Positions 8,944 to 20,415 are shown, numbered from the stretch's first letter. The stretch is 64,000 nt of DNA from Haemophilus haemolyticus (GCF_003493605.1 NZ_QQKA01000002.1:62001-126000), one strand, 5' to 3'. The notes: generated from the letters alone by a model not told the origin. A program made the numbers and translations.

Positions 8944-8971
8944 TTTACAAGCCAAATATTTTCTCTACAAT
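8944..8971 (+). promoter_or_regulatory. Predicted sigma70 promoter of trhP
   Basis: TTTACA and TACAAT are separated by 16 bp, about 60 nt upstream of the trhP start codon and directly after the thiU hairpin. Confidence 0.6.
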
Positions 8972-9033
8972 ACCCGACCTAACGATTTGCCTAGCGCAAA
9001 TCCCTGACCTGAAATCAGACAAAAGAGAATATT

Positions 9034-10413
9034 ATGACAACCCAATTCAAACCAGAATTACTTTCCCCTGCTGGCTCCCTTAAAAATATGCGCTATGCGT
9101 TTGCTTATGGTGCAGACGCCGTTTATGCAGGACAACCTCGTTATAGCTTACGTGTACGCAATAATGAATTTAATCACACCAATTTGAAAATCGGGATCGA
9201 TGAAGCCCATGCGCTTGGCAAAAAATTCTATGTAGTGGTGAACATTGCACCGCATAATTCCAAACTCAAAACCTTTATCAAAGATTTACAACCTGTGATC
9301 GACATGGGCCCTGATGCCTTAATTATGTCTGACCCAGGCTTAATTATGTTGGTGCGTGACAACTTCCCAGATATTGATATTCACCTTTCTGTACAAGCAA
9401 ATGCCGTAAACTGGGCAACGGTAAAATTCTGGAAACAAATGGGGTTAACTCGTGTGATTTTATCGCGTGAATTGTCCATTGAAGAGATCGCAGAAATTCG
9501 CCAACACGTACCCGATATCGAACTCGAAATCTTCGTACATGGTGCGTTATGTATGGCATATTCTGGCCGTTGCTTACTTTCTGGCTATATCAACAAACGC
9601 GACCCAAACCAAGGTACTTGCACCAATGCTTGCCGTTGGGAATACAAAATGGAAGAAGGTACCACGGATGAAGTGGGTAACATCGTGCCTAAAATCGATC
9701 CCGCTCAACAAATTGAAGTGAAAAATGTAGCGCCAACCTTGGGCGAAGGTGCAGTAACGGATAAAGTTTTCCTTTACACCGAATCACAAAAACCAGATGA
9801 GCAAATGACCGCTTTTGAAGATGAGCATGGTACTTACTTTATGAACTCGAAAGATCTGCGTGCCGTACAACACGTAGAAAAATTGACCGCACTTGGTGTG
9901 CATTCTTTAAAAATCGAAGGCCGTACTAAATCCTTCTATTACTGCGCAAGAACCGCTCAAGTTTACCGCAAAGCCATTGATGATTCAGTAGCGGGTAAAC
10001 CATTTGATGAAAGTTTAATGGATACGTTGGAATCCCTTGCTCATCGTGGTTATACCGAAGGTTTCTTACGTCGTCATACGCACGATGAATACCAAAATTA
10101 CGAATATGGCTACTCTATTTCTGATCGTCAACAGTTTGTCGGTGAATTTACTGGTAAACGTAACGAACAAGGTATGGCTGAAGTGGCGGTGAAGAACAAA
10201 TTCCTACTTGGTGATGATGTAGAAATGATGACCCCTCAGGGTAATATCAATTTCAAAATTGAAAAAATGCTAAATCGTAAAAATGAAGCGGTTGATGCAG
10301 CACTAGGTGATGGGCATTTTGTGTTCTTAGACGTACCACAAGATATCAACTTAGACTACGCCTTATTAATGCGTAATTTAGTCAATAGCAATACAAGAAA
10401 TCCACATAATTAA
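9034..10413 (+). CDS. trhP: U32 family tRNA hydroxylation protein TrhP (YegQ)
   Basis: This 459-residue U32 peptidase-family protein matches YegQ/TrhP, needed for prephenate-dependent hydroxylation of uridine 34 to ho5U in tRNAs. The U32 signature is visible as ELEIFVHGALCMAYSGRC, followed by cysteines in CTNACRWEYK that may hold an iron-sulfur cluster. Its length fits TrhP rather than the longer rRNA enzyme RlhA. It has its own predicted promoter and AAAAGAGAATATT before the start. It is not a protease as far as is known, despite older annotations. Confidence 0.9.
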   Translation: MTTQFKPELLSPAGSLKNMRYAFAYGADAVYAGQPRYSLRVRNNEFNHTNLKIGIDEAHALGKKFYVVVNIAPHNSKLKTFIKDLQPVIDMGPDALIMSDPGLIMLVRDNFPDIDIHLSVQANAVNWATVKFWKQMGLTRVILSRELSIEEIAEIRQHVPDIELEIFVHGALCMAYSGRCLLSGYINKRDPNQGTCTNACRWEYKMEEGTTDEVGNIVPKIDPAQQIEVKNVAPTLGEGAVTDKVFLYTESQKPDEQMTAFEDEHGTYFMNSKDLRAVQHVEKLTALGVHSLKIEGRTKSFYYCARTAQVYRKAIDDSVAGKPFDESLMDTLESLAHRGYTEGFLRRHTHDEYQNYEYGYSISDRQQFVGEFTGKRNEQGMAEVAVKNKFLLGDDVEMMTPQGNINFKIEKMLNRKNEAVDAALGDGHFVFLDVPQDINLDYALLMRNLVNSNTRNPHN

Positions 10414-10442
10414 ATAACAAAAAATTATTTGTTAAAAAAATG

Positions 10443-10470
10443 TTGCATTTTTGTATTTTATTATTATAAT
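10443..10470 (+). promoter_or_regulatory. Strong predicted sigma70 promoter downstream of trhP
   Basis: TTGCAT (10443-10448) and a perfect TATAAT (10465-10470) are separated by 16 bp. There is no protein gene on this strand downstream before the terminator, so it probably drives a small RNA. Confidence 0.65.
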
Positions 10471-10476
10471 ACGCTG

Positions 10477-10558
10477 CATACCTGATTTGTTAATTCAACA
10501 ACTCATAGTATGACTCCAAATATTTTTGCCCTTTCAGCTTTTGAAAGGGCTTTTTTTT
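10477..10558 (+). ncRNA. Candidate small regulatory RNA of about 80 nt
   Basis: Between trhP and the convergent ruvX gene, a good promoter is followed after about 50 nt by an intrinsic terminator: stem GCCCTTTCA/TGAAAGGGC at about 10528-10550 and eight T residues. A U-rich run (AATATTTTT) precedes the hairpin, so hairpin plus U-rich flank plus long poly-U resembles the Hfq-binding module of enterobacterial small RNAs. The hairpin may also end trhP transcription. The only ORF (ATG 10510) reads through the terminator into antisense ruvX and has no ribosome-binding site. I do not recognise the RNA family. Confidence 0.5.
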
Positions 10559-10982
10559 ATTCAGAATATTCTGTGACCTCAAACCAACTTTCTAGAATCA
10601 AACAAGCAGAGATCCCATCTACTTTGCCTTTTTTTAAGGCACGAAAACCGCCTCTATCAAAAATTTCACTGCGTGCCTCTGTTGTTGTTAGACGTTCATC
10701 TTGCAACTGAACATTAACGCCAAAACGCCCTTGTAAACGATTTGCAAATTTACGAGCACGCAAAGTGAGATCTTGTTCTGTTCCGTCCATATTTAAAGGC
10801 AAACCAACAACGACAATATCTGGTTTCCATTCTTTCAAGCATTTTTCGATCGTATCCCAGTTTGGAATACCATCTTGTGCCTTAAAAGCAGGCAAGGCTT
10901 GTGCTGTGCCAGTAATACTTTGTCCTACAGCACAGCCAATACTTTTGGTACCAAAATCAAAAGCAAGTGCAGTAATTCCCAT
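10557..10982 (-). CDS. ruvX: Pre-16S rRNA nuclease / Holliday junction resolvase-like RuvX (YqgF)
   Basis: This 141-residue RNase H-fold protein of the YqgF family takes part in 16S rRNA 5'-end maturation. The metal-binding acidic residues lie in [11 protein letters not shown] near the N-terminus, DERLTT in the middle, and the C-terminal segment with DGISA. Its ATG shares one base with the yqgE stop (TAATG), so it is translationally coupled to the gene before it. It is the last gene of rsmE-yqgE-ruvX and ends against the small RNA terminator. Confidence 0.93.
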   Translation of the reverse strand: MGITALAFDFGTKSIGCAVGQSITGTAQALPAFKAQDGIPNWDTIEKCLKEWKPDIVVVGLPLNMDGTEQDLTLRARKFANRLQGRFGVNVQLQDERLTTTEARSEIFDRGGFRALKKGKVDGISACLILESWFEVTEYSE

Positions 10983-11542
10983 TAGCTATGCCCCACTTGT
11001 GCAAACACAAAATTATGTGGGTGAATACCAAGTAATTGATTCGCCGCAACATATCGCTCATCATAAGGCATATCAAATAAAATCTGATCATTCGCAGTCG
11101 CGACTAACCAAGCATTATCAGTGATTTCTTTTTCTAATTGCCCAGACTCCCAGCTAGAGCATCCAAGCGCGATAAGATATTTTTCTGGTGCAAGTTCAGA
11201 ACCTAGCGTCTCTATCACATCAGCAGAGGTTGTCATTGAAAGATCATCCGTAATTTTATAAGTATGCTGAAATTCATTAGGTGTATTCTTATGTAGAATA
11301 AAACCTCTTTCGCTATGCATAGGGCCACCTGCAACTACCATTTCATTGCTAAAAGTGCGGTCATTTTTCATCATAAAATTGAGTTTTGAATAAAGTTCCG
11401 CAATGCTTAAATCTGTGGGCTGATTAATCACTAACCCCATCGAGCCTTGCTCATTATGCTCGCACATAAACACCACTGTACGATTAAAATAATCATCTAA
11501 GTGTGGCATCGCGATCAAAAATTTCCCTTGTAACTCCATCAT
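10982..11542 (-). CDS. yqgE: UPF0301/AlgH family protein YqgE
   Basis: This 186-residue protein belongs to the AlgH/DUF179 family, whose biochemical role is unsettled. The conserved opening [24 protein letters not shown] and the later GGPM segment are present. It starts at ATG 11542 (or the adjacent ATG at 11539) overlapping the rsmE stop, and abuts ruvX, the arrangement seen in many gammaproteobacteria. An uptake signal lies within the coding region near 11350. Confidence 0.92.
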   Translation of the reverse strand: MMELQGKFLIAMPHLDDYFNRTVVFMCEHNEQGSMGLVINQPTDLSIAELYSKLNFMMKNDRTFSNEMVVAGGPMHSERGFILHKNTPNEFQHTYKITDDLSMTTSADVIETLGSELAPEKYLIALGCSSWESGQLEKEITDNAWLVATANDQILFDMPYDERYVAANQLLGIHPHNFVFAQVGHS

Positions 11543-12276
11543 TCACCTAAATCTCCAAAACAAATTTGTAGTGCACTGATCGCCGCAAGCGATGCAGTTT
11601 CAGTACGCAAAACACGCTTTCCTAATAAAATTTCAGTAAATCCTTGCTGTTCAGTTTGTGCAATTTCTTGTGCAGATAATCCACCTTCTGAGCCAATTAA
11701 TAAGCGAACGCCTTCAACGGGAATATTCGGTAACGTTTTAATAGAATATTGCGCACGTGGATGCAAATTCAATTTTAGCGCGCCGTCATTTTCTGCACAC
11801 CAATCTTGCAATTTCATCAGTGGACGAATCTCTGGCACAATATTACGGCCACACTGTTCACAAGCAGCAATCGCAATTTTTTGCCATTGTTGGATTTTTT
11901 TATCCATGCGTTCGCCATCAAGCTTTACGCCACAGCGTTCTGACCATAATGGCGTAATCACATTCACACCCAATTCTACCGATTTTTGAATGGTAAATTC
12001 CATTCGCTCTCCGCGAGAAATCACTTGTCCCAAATGAATTTTTAAATTGGATTCTTTATCCGCAAACTCACACCCCAAAATCGCTACCTTTACCGCTTTT
12101 TTATTTGACTCAATAATTTTGGCTGGATAAATATGATTAGAACCATCAAAAAGCTCGATTTGTTCGCCTTTTGTCATTCTTAACACGCGTCCTACATGGT
12201 TTGCTGCGTCTTCTGAAAGCTGACATTGAGTTTGATTTTTAAGGGATTCAGGATGATAAATTCTTGGTATGCGCAT
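11539..12276 (-). CDS. rsmE: 16S rRNA m3U1498 methyltransferase RsmE
   Basis: This 245-residue SPOUT-fold enzyme methylates N3 of U1498 in 16S rRNA. An N-terminal PUA-like part ([12 protein letters not shown], then [15 protein letters not shown]) precedes the knotted SAM-binding domain with [14 protein letters not shown] and [11 protein letters not shown]. It is the first gene of the rsmE-yqgE-ruvX unit, and its stop overlaps the next start. Confidence 0.95.
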   Translation of the reverse strand: MRIPRIYHPESLKNQTQCQLSEDAANHVGRVLRMTKGEQIELFDGSNHIYPAKIIESNKKAVKVAILGCEFADKESNLKIHLGQVISRGERMEFTIQKSVELGVNVITPLWSERCGVKLDGERMDKKIQQWQKIAIAACEQCGRNIVPEIRPLMKLQDWCAENDGALKLNLHPRAQYSIKTLPNIPVEGVRLLIGSEGGLSAQEIAQTEQQGFTEILLGKRVLRTETASLAAISALQICFGDLGE

Positions 12277-12296
12277 AATGTTTATCTATATTAATG

Positions 12297-12327
12297 AAAA
12301 AGTGCGGTTAAAATTCACCGCACTTTT
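12297..12327 (-). terminator. Inverted uptake-signal terminator after fadR
   Basis: AAAAGTGCGGT and ACCGCACTTTT form a perfect stem around an 8-nt loop. Read on the minus strand it is followed by T residues and lies 11 nt after the fadR stop. Confidence 0.8.
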
Positions 12328-12337
12328 GATGTTGAAA

Positions 12338-13063
12338 TTAATCCGAAAAGTTCTGCGGCAATCGGTCTAAAATAGCTTTCCAATAAGTTGAAGAACGTAA
12401 ATTGTGTTTACGAATACAGTCCACCACCGCATCAGCATTTCCCGCAAGGCAAATTTGTTGCATTTCTAAATAGAATGTTTTTGTAAGTTCTCGATGTTTT
12501 TCTTCTTTAAAAAATAAAAAACCAATTCGCTGGTAAACACCTTTCAAACTATTAAAAATTAAACGATAAAAGGGTTTATTAGCCACTACGGTAAATTGAC
12601 GAAATAATTTGTAATCAAATTCTGTGTAATCTTGCGCCGTATTTTGTAATTGATCTAATTCATCAAAAAGTGCGGCAGATTGTTGAGGAGAATTTTTTAC
12701 TGCCTCATAAATATAAGATTCAGACATTTTACTTCGCAAAGATAACATATTGTCAATAATCAAAGGTGCTGACTGCATATCTAAGCCGATTAGCGTTTCA
12801 ATAATATTCGGCCCTGCCGTGTCCCAAATATTATTTACTTTTGTGGGCTTACCGTGCTGAATAGTCAGCCAACCATCACGCGCTAAACGTTGTAAAACTT
12901 CACGCAAAGTGGTGCGAGTCACTCCGATCTTATCGGCTAAATCACGTTCTGATGGTAAATTACTGCCCGCGGGAAAAACATCTTGCCAAATGCTTTTGAC
13001 AATATATTCTTCTGCTAAGGCTGCTGGACTTTGGGCTTTTAAAATATCGTTATCGTTTTGCAT
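12338..13063 (-). CDS. fadR: Fatty acid metabolism regulator FadR
   Basis: This 241-residue GntR-family regulator binds DNA unless displaced by long-chain acyl-CoA, balancing fatty acid breakdown and unsaturated fatty acid synthesis. The winged helix is at about residues 20-75 (SIWQDVFPAGSNLPSERDLA, then GVTRTTLREVLQRLARDGWL), followed by the helical acyl-CoA-binding FadR C-terminal domain. It is divergent from nhaB, as in E. coli. The 125-nt intergenic region is AT-rich; I did not identify a FadR operator in it with confidence. Confidence 0.94.
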   Translation of the reverse strand: MQNDNDILKAQSPAALAEEYIVKSIWQDVFPAGSNLPSERDLADKIGVTRTTLREVLQRLARDGWLTIQHGKPTKVNNIWDTAGPNIIETLIGLDMQSAPLIIDNMLSLRSKMSESYIYEAVKNSPQQSAALFDELDQLQNTAQDYTEFDYKLFRQFTVVANKPFYRLIFNSLKGVYQRIGFLFFKEEKHRELTKTFYLEMQQICLAGNADAVVDCIRKHNLRSSTYWKAILDRLPQNFSD

Positions 13064-13188
13064 TACAATTAAAAATCAGATAAAAATCAAAAAAAAATGC
13101 AATTTTATAAAAAAATTACTCAGTTTTTATTATCCTTTAAAGGGGGATATATTACAATGTTCACGTGATAAAAATAATGGAGTTTTCT

Positions 13189-14733
13189 ATGACAAACACA
13201 CAAGCTTTTATGAAAAACTTTCTTGGGGCAAGTCCAGAATGGTATAAGCTCGCCATTGTGGTTTTTCTTATTATTAATCCTATTATTTTCTTTTTAGTCA
13301 GCCCTTTTATTGCGGGTTGGTTACTCGTTGCAGAATTTATTTTTACGCTAGCAATGGCATTAAAATGCTATCCTTTACAACCAGGCGGCTTACTAGCAAT
13401 TGAAGCCATTATTATAGGGATGACTAACGTAGAACACGTAAAAACAGAAATTATGGCAAACTTTGAAGTAATCCTGTTACTGATGTTTATGGTGGCAGGT
13501 ATTTTCTTTATGAAACAATTATTACTTTATGTATTCACCAAATTACTTGTAAAAATTCGTTCTAAAATCGCACTTTCTTTAGCTTTCTGTTTTAGCGCAG
13601 CCTTCCTATCAGCCTTCCTTGATGCATTAACGGTTGTTGCCGTAATTATCAGCGTAGCAATGGGATTCTATGGTGTTTACCACAAAGTCGCATCAGGTAA
13701 TAATTTAATTGATGCCGTTGATATTGCCGATGATAGAAAAATCGCGACACAACACCATGAAACCTTAGAAAAATTCCGTTCATTCTTACGTAGCTTGATG
13801 ATGCATGCTGGCGTCGGAACCGCACTTGGTGGTGTAATGACAATGGTGGGTGAACCACAAAACTTAATCATTGCCGAACAAGCCAAATGGAACTTCATCG
13901 AATTTTTCTTCCGCATGGCACCAGTTACGGTTCCAGTATTTATCTGCGGATTGCTCACTTGCTTCTTAGTCGAAAAATTCAAATTATTCGGTTATGGTGA
14001 AAAATTACCTGAAGACGTATGGAAAATCTTGTCAGATTTAGACCGCACTAATTCAGAGAAAATGTCTAAACAAGACAAAATTAAATTAGGTGTGCAAGCA
14101 TTAATCGCAATTTGGTTAATTCTTGGATTAGCCTTCCATCTTGCAGCAGTAGGCTTGATTGGTTTAAGTATCATTATTTTTGCAACTGCATTCACGGGTG
14201 TGACTGATGAACATACTATCGGTAAAGCATTCCAAGAATCCTTACCTTTCACTGCATTGCTCGTGGTATTCTTTTCAGTGGTTGCCGTAATTATTGATCA
14301 AAAACTTTTTGCGCCAATCATTCACTTCGTTCTTTCTTCAGAAGAAAATACACAGCTTGCCTTATTCTATGTATTTAACGGCTTGCTTTCTTCTATCTCT
14401 GATAACGTATTCGTTGCAACGGTTTACATCAATGAAGCCAAAGCAGCGTTAACGAATGGCGTAATTGCTCCGCACCAATTTGAATTGCTCTCTGTTGCAA
14501 TTAATACAGGGACAAACTTGCCGTCAGTAGCAACACCAAATGGACAAGCCGCATTCTTGTTCTTATTGACTTCATCGCTAGCGCCATTAATTCGTCTTTC
14601 TTACGGAAGAATGGTTTATATGGCTTTACCTTACACGATTGTACTTTCGATCATTGGGTTACTGGCTATTGAATTTATCTTACCAGCTGCTACTATTTGG
14701 CTAGCAAACTTAGGTTTAATTTTTCCAATTTAA
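13189..14733 (+). CDS. nhaB: Na+/H+ antiporter NhaB
   Basis: This inner-membrane protein exchanges sodium for protons. The start ATG at 13189 is chosen because GGAG lies 6 nt upstream; this gives 514 residues, the length I recall for H. influenzae NhaB. Many hydrophobic segments are spread along the chain, with conserved stretches [20 protein letters not shown] and the C-terminal [14 protein letters not shown]. It is followed after 9 nt by dsbB, so the two are likely cotranscribed. Confidence 0.96.
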   Translation: MTNTQAFMKNFLGASPEWYKLAIVVFLIINPIIFFLVSPFIAGWLLVAEFIFTLAMALKCYPLQPGGLLAIEAIIIGMTNVEHVKTEIMANFEVILLLMFMVAGIFFMKQLLLYVFTKLLVKIRSKIALSLAFCFSAAFLSAFLDALTVVAVIISVAMGFYGVYHKVASGNNLIDAVDIADDRKIATQHHETLEKFRSFLRSLMMHAGVGTALGGVMTMVGEPQNLIIAEQAKWNFIEFFFRMAPVTVPVFICGLLTCFLVEKFKLFGYGEKLPEDVWKILSDLDRTNSEKMSKQDKIKLGVQALIAIWLILGLAFHLAAVGLIGLSIIIFATAFTGVTDEHTIGKAFQESLPFTALLVVFFSVVAVIIDQKLFAPIIHFVLSSEENTQLALFYVFNGLLSSISDNVFVATVYINEAKAALTNGVIAPHQFELLSVAINTGTNLPSVATPNGQAAFLFLLTSSLAPLIRLSYGRMVYMALPYTIVLSIIGLLAIEFILPAATIWLANLGLIFPI

Positions 14734-14742
14734 GGAGAAAAA

Positions 14743-15276
14743 ATGCTCGCACTTTTAAAACAATTTTCTGAAAAACGTTCTGCATGGTTTCTGCTGGCAT
14801 TCTCAAGTTTAGCACTAGAATCTACCGCACTTTACTTCCAATATGGAATGGGATTACAACCTTGTGTACTTTGCGTGTATGAACGTTTAGCAATAATTGG
14901 GTTATTTATTGCGGGCATTATAGGTTTACTTCAACCTCGCGCTTTAATCATTCGATTAATCGCTTTGGCATTGGGCTTATTCAGTGGCATTAAGGGATTA
15001 TTGGTTTCATTCCGTCATCTTGATTTACAAATGAATCCAGCCCCTTGGAAACAATGTGAATTTATTCCAAACTTTCCTGAAACTTTACCGTTTCACCAAT
15101 GGTTTCCATTTATGTTTAGCCCGACTGGCTCTTGTAATGAAAGTCAATGGTCATTATTTGGTGTGACGATGGTGCAATGGTTGGTATTTATTTTTGCAGT
15201 ATATGTGATAATTCTTGCTTTATTATTAATAGTGCAAGTAGTCAAAACACGAAAACAAAGAAGAATATTTAATTAA
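14743..15276 (+). CDS. dsbB: Disulfide bond formation protein DsbB
   Basis: DsbB reoxidises periplasmic DsbA and passes electrons to quinones. The 177-residue protein has four membrane segments. The first periplasmic loop carries Cys41 and Cys44 (QPCVLCVYERL), and the second loop carries a cysteine pair in WKQCEFIP and SPTGSCNES. The start follows AAGGAGAAAAA. It sits directly after nhaB, as in E. coli. A strong hairpin terminator follows. Confidence 0.95.
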   Translation: MLALLKQFSEKRSAWFLLAFSSLALESTALYFQYGMGLQPCVLCVYERLAIIGLFIAGIIGLLQPRALIIRLIALALGLFSGIKGLLVSFRHLDLQMNPAPWKQCEFIPNFPETLPFHQWFPFMFSPTGSCNESQWSLFGVTMVQWLVFIFAVYVIILALLLIVQVVKTRKQRRIFN

Positions 15277-15278
15277 AA

Positions 15279-15311
15279 GAAAATACGGTGAAATTTCACC
15301 GTATTTTTTTA
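15279..15311. terminator. Bidirectional terminator between dsbB and the Protein E gene
   Basis: AAAATACGGTGAAA pairs with TTTCACCGTATTTT as a near-perfect palindrome with T runs, placed between convergent genes. Confidence 0.85.
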
Positions 15312-15325
15312 TTCGCTATATTTTG

Positions 15326-15808
15326 TTATTTTTTATCTGAAGGTTGTGCTCTGCCATAATTAGCACAAATAATCTGAGCAGCATTATAAAGCGTTGTATC
15401 AGGTGTTAAACTTAACGTATGTTTCTTTTGCTTTTTAGGCGCGGCACGCAAACCCTGTCCCCAAAACTCATCATAGAAATCAGTTCGCACTTGAGTTAAA
15501 TGATAATTTGCACAATTCAAAATCTTGTACTGACGAACAGAACGAGCATAACGTTTAGGCTCAGGATAAACATACAATCCCTTATCTAAATTCACCACTG
15601 CATCAAAATGTACAATTTGTGGCTCTTGATTATCTACCCAGATCGATTCACTATCGATGTAATAATTTACATTCTTCACCAAACGTACATATCCGCTTCG
15701 CACATCAGTCGGCGGTGTCAGCTTCACATCGTTTTGTTCAGCCTTTTGGATTTGAGCAGAACAGGCGGTAAGTAACCCAAGTGATAATATTAAAATCAGT
15801 TTTTTCAT
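15326..15808 (-). CDS. pe: Surface adhesin lipoprotein Protein E (PE)
   Basis: This 160-residue lipoprotein matches, from memory, H. influenzae Protein E, an outer-membrane adhesin that binds vitronectin, laminin and epithelial cells and is used as a vaccine antigen. The signal peptide ends in the lipobox LLTAC, giving lipidation at Cys16. The mature chain contains RSGYVRLVKNVNYYIDSESI and two cysteines (ILNCANYH and IICANYG) that can form a disulfide. The C-terminus reads GRAQPSDKK, which differs from the form I remember (ending AFSVDKK). It is downstream of pflA on the same strand, the usual location. Confidence 0.9.
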   Translation of the reverse strand: MKKLILILSLGLLTACSAQIQKAEQNDVKLTPPTDVRSGYVRLVKNVNYYIDSESIWVDNQEPQIVHFDAVVNLDKGLYVYPEPKRYARSVRQYKILNCANYHLTQVRTDFYDEFWGQGLRAAPKKQKKHTLSLTPDTTLYNAAQIICANYGRAQPSDKK

Positions 15809-15839
15809 TATTTACTCCTTATGTTAGCTGACATTTATT

Positions 15840-16580
15840 CTAGAATTTTACAGTGTGCCCATAACCTTCTAGGATTGTTTTAATATGCTCTAACGATTCT
15901 TTGGTTGGCGATAATACATCTTCAAGCTCATAATCTAACCCAAGGGTTTTCCATTTATGCGCACCTAATCGATGATAAGGAAGAAGTTCAACTTTTTCAA
16001 TATTGGTCATACCTTCAATAAACTGACCTAATAAATGCACATCGTGATCGCTATCGGTATAACCAGGAACAACAACATAACGAATCCATGTACGTTGATT
16101 GCGTTTTTGCAAATATTTTGCAAATTCAAGGGTACGTTTATTTGGTACCCCAATAAGATTTTGATGAACTTGATCATTAAGCTCTTTTAAATCAAGTAAA
16201 ACAAGATCGGTTACATCTAATAATTCATCAATAATATGATCATAATGACGTACAAAACCATTTGTATCCAAGCAAGTATTAATCCCTTCCGCTTTACAAG
16301 CACGGAACCAATCGCGTACAAACTCTGCTTGTAACACAGCCTCACCGCCAGATGCCGTAACACCACCGCCAGTCGCATTCATAAAATGGCGATAAGTCAC
16401 GACTTCTTTCATTAAATCTTCGACACTGATTTCTTTGCCCCCTTCAAGATCCCAAGTATCACGATTGTGACAATATTTGCAACGCATCAAGCAACCTTGC
16501 ATAAATAAAATAAAACGAATACCTGGCCCATCTACAGTGCCACATGATTCAAAAGAGTGAATTCGTCCAAGAACTGACAT
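15840..16580 (-). CDS. pflA: Pyruvate formate-lyase activating enzyme PflA
   Basis: PflA is a radical SAM enzyme that creates the glycyl radical on pyruvate formate-lyase under anaerobic conditions. The 246-residue protein holds its [4Fe-4S] ligands at Cys30, Cys34 and Cys37 ([15 protein letters not shown]) and the glycine-rich SAM motif ASGGEAVLQ. Its target gene pflB lies upstream on the same strand, separated by a broken small gene and a terminator, so pflA probably also has its own promoter. Confidence 0.96.
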   Translation of the reverse strand: MSVLGRIHSFESCGTVDGPGIRFILFMQGCLMRCKYCHNRDTWDLEGGKEISVEDLMKEVVTYRHFMNATGGGVTASGGEAVLQAEFVRDWFRACKAEGINTCLDTNGFVRHYDHIIDELLDVTDLVLLDLKELNDQVHQNLIGVPNKRTLEFAKYLQKRNQRTWIRYVVVPGYTDSDHDVHLLGQFIEGMTNIEKVELLPYHRLGAHKWKTLGLDYELEDVLSPTKESLEHIKTILEGYGHTVKF

Positions 16581-16631
16581 ACATAAATTTCCTAAAACTA
16601 GATATAGCTAAATTTTACCAAATATTTAGTC

Positions 16632-16665
16632 TATAAAAAATGAGCCTGATTTAAATCAGGCTCAT
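16632..16665 (-). terminator. Terminator after the interrupted monooxygenase-like gene
   Basis: ATGAGCCTGATTT pairs with AAATCAGGCTCAT as a perfect palindrome at 16640-16665. On the minus strand it is followed by six T residues, so it would end transcription before pflA. Confidence 0.8.
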
Positions 16666-16695
16666 AATTAAAATATATTTATCAAAGTGCGGTCA

Positions 16696-16986
16696 TTATT
16701 CGCTGACTTTTTGGAAGGTTTGAACCACTGACGCTTGTTCACAACACTCGACCAATACAGGTACAATTGAGGTAAAGTGTGGCGTTGCAAAATGTTGTTC
16801 CAAATCGGCTTTGCTTTTCCATTGCTCAATAAAAACATAATGATTAGCCTACTCGCTATTTTGTTGTAATTCATAAGATACGCATCCTGTTTCTTGACGA
16901 GTATGCTTAATTAATTCTTGGCATTGAGTTAGAAAATCATTAATTTTGTCCGCTTTTACTGAAAATTGGGCAATAACTGTTAGCAT
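16696..16986 (-). pseudogene. Antibiotic biosynthesis monooxygenase-like (YgiN-type) gene with an in-frame TAG
   Basis: The frame from ATG 16986 reads MLTVIAQFSVKADKINDFL and continues to codon 45, is cut by TAG at 16849-16851 (codon 46), then continues in the same frame to TAA at 16696, with ANHYVFIEQWKSKADLEQHF after the stop. The whole frame of 96 codons has the layout of ABM-domain proteins such as the quinol monooxygenase YgiN: an N-terminal strand, CVSYEL, then FIEQWKS and a histidine-bearing segment. AGGAGAGC precedes the start. One base change (for example AAG to TAG) explains the break. The truncated 45-residue product would lack half the domain. It lies between pflB and pflA, with its own terminator. 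Confidence 0.85.
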
Positions 16987-17005
16987 AATTTGCTCTCCTA
17001 TATAT

Positions 17006-17045
17006 AAAAATAAACCACTCACAAAACTAGTATGTGAGTGGTTTA
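17006..17045 (-). terminator. Terminator after pflB
   Basis: TAAACCACTCACA (17011-17023) pairs with TGTGAGTGGTTTA (17033-17045) around a 9-nt loop, followed on the minus strand by TTTTTATA. It separates pflB from the next gene. Confidence 0.85.
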
Positions 17046-17068
17046 TATTAAAACACAATATTATTTAC

Positions 17069-19381
<2,313 letters not shown>

Positions 19382-19418
19382 AGTCATTTCCTTTGTTAAT
19401 TAATAAATAAGTAAATCT

Positions 19419-20273
19419 TTAATGTGTCTTGGTTAAATAACGTTGGAATACACCAATACAAATTGCCCCGCCGACAATATTTCCCAACGTTACAGGGATT
19501 AAATTCTTCACAATGAAATGATACAAATCTAAATCTGCGTATTTCATCGGATCAACATCGATTTGTTGCCAAAATTCAGGTGTACTAAAATGTGCGGTAA
19601 TAATTCCCATCGGAATCATAAACATATTAGCCACCGAGTGTTCAAATCCTGACGCAACAAACAAACTAATCGGCATAATCATAATAAATGCTTTGTCTGT
19701 AACAGTCTTACCAGAATAAGACATCCAAACCGCCACACACACCATAATGTTACATAAAATACCTAGATTAAAAGCTTCAAACCAAGTGTGATGAATTTTA
19801 TGTTGGGCAGTTGCAAGAATTGTTAAACCCCATTGGCCGTTTGCTGCCATTGTTTGTCCACCAAACCAAATAACAGCCGCAATAAATAAACCACCAACGA
19901 AGTTGCCCAAATATACTACGATCCAGTTTCGAATCATTTGGGTTGTTGTTATTTTTCCGCCTACGCGGGCAACTAAGGTTAAAGTAGAAGAGGTGAATAA
20001 TTCAGATCCTAAAATCACCACCATAATTACGCCCAAGGAGAAGACTAATCCACCTACTAACTTGGTTAATCCCCAAGGTGCGCCTGCACTAGCAGTTTGT
20101 GTTGTCGTGTAAAATACAAAGGCTAAGGCAATACAAGCTCCAGCACTAATGCCAGACATAAACGATAAAAATGGACGTTTATTTGCTTTATAAGTCGCTG
20201 TATTTTCTGCATAATCCGTTGCTTCAACAGGTGTGAGCGCAACAGAAGATAGTTTTTGATTTTCTGATGCCAT
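19419..20273 (-). CDS. focA: Formate channel FocA
   Basis: FocA is a pentameric inner-membrane formate/nitrite channel. The start at 20273 is chosen because TTGGAG lies 7 nt upstream, giving 284 residues. Six membrane segments and the family motifs GISAGACIALAFVFY and GSELFTSSTL are visible. It is the first recognised gene of the focA-pflB operon. Another ORF with a stronger ribosome-binding site overlaps its 5' end in a different frame, which could affect its translation. Confidence 0.95.
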   Translation of the reverse strand: MASENQKLSSVALTPVEATDYAENTATYKANKRPFLSFMSGISAGACIALAFVFYTTTQTASAGAPWGLTKLVGGLVFSLGVIMVVILGSELFTSSTLTLVARVGGKITTTQMIRNWIVVYLGNFVGGLFIAAVIWFGGQTMAANGQWGLTILATAQHKIHHTWFEAFNLGILCNIMVCVAVWMSYSGKTVTDKAFIMIMPISLFVASGFEHSVANMFMIPMGIITAHFSTPEFWQQIDVDPMKYADLDLYHFIVKNLIPVTLGNIVGGAICIGVFQRYLTKTH

Positions 20274-20361
20274 AATCAAACTCCAAATATTGAAAAAGTG
20301 AATGAAAATTTAATACTTCTAATAAGTTTACAACTTCAAATACTTCTACAACCGTCACCAT
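20224..20361 (-). CDS. Possible 45-residue leader ORF overlapping the focA start
   Basis: An ATG at 20361 is preceded by AGGGGAGGAGAGTAAA, one of the best Shine-Dalgarno sequences in the window. The frame runs 45 codons and ends at TGA 20224-20226, about 50 nt inside focA in another frame. The peptide starts MVTVVEVFEVVNLLEVLNF and has no recognised domain. A 9-bp direct repeat AGAAGTATT (20339-20347 and 20312-20320) lies within it. It may be a leader peptide, a translation-coupling element or chance. Confidence 0.35.
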   Translation of the reverse strand: MVTVVEVFEVVNLLEVLNFHSLFQYLEFDYGIRKSKTIFCCAHTC

Positions 20362-20415
20362 TTTACTCTCCTCCCCTAGTATTGCAAAGAAAACTACTAT
20401 TTATTTCAACAAAAT

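Noticed and set aside
10510-10710. 66-codon ORF covering the small RNA and ruvX 3' region
   Set aside because: It has no ribosome-binding site, runs through an intrinsic terminator and continues antisense to ruvX.
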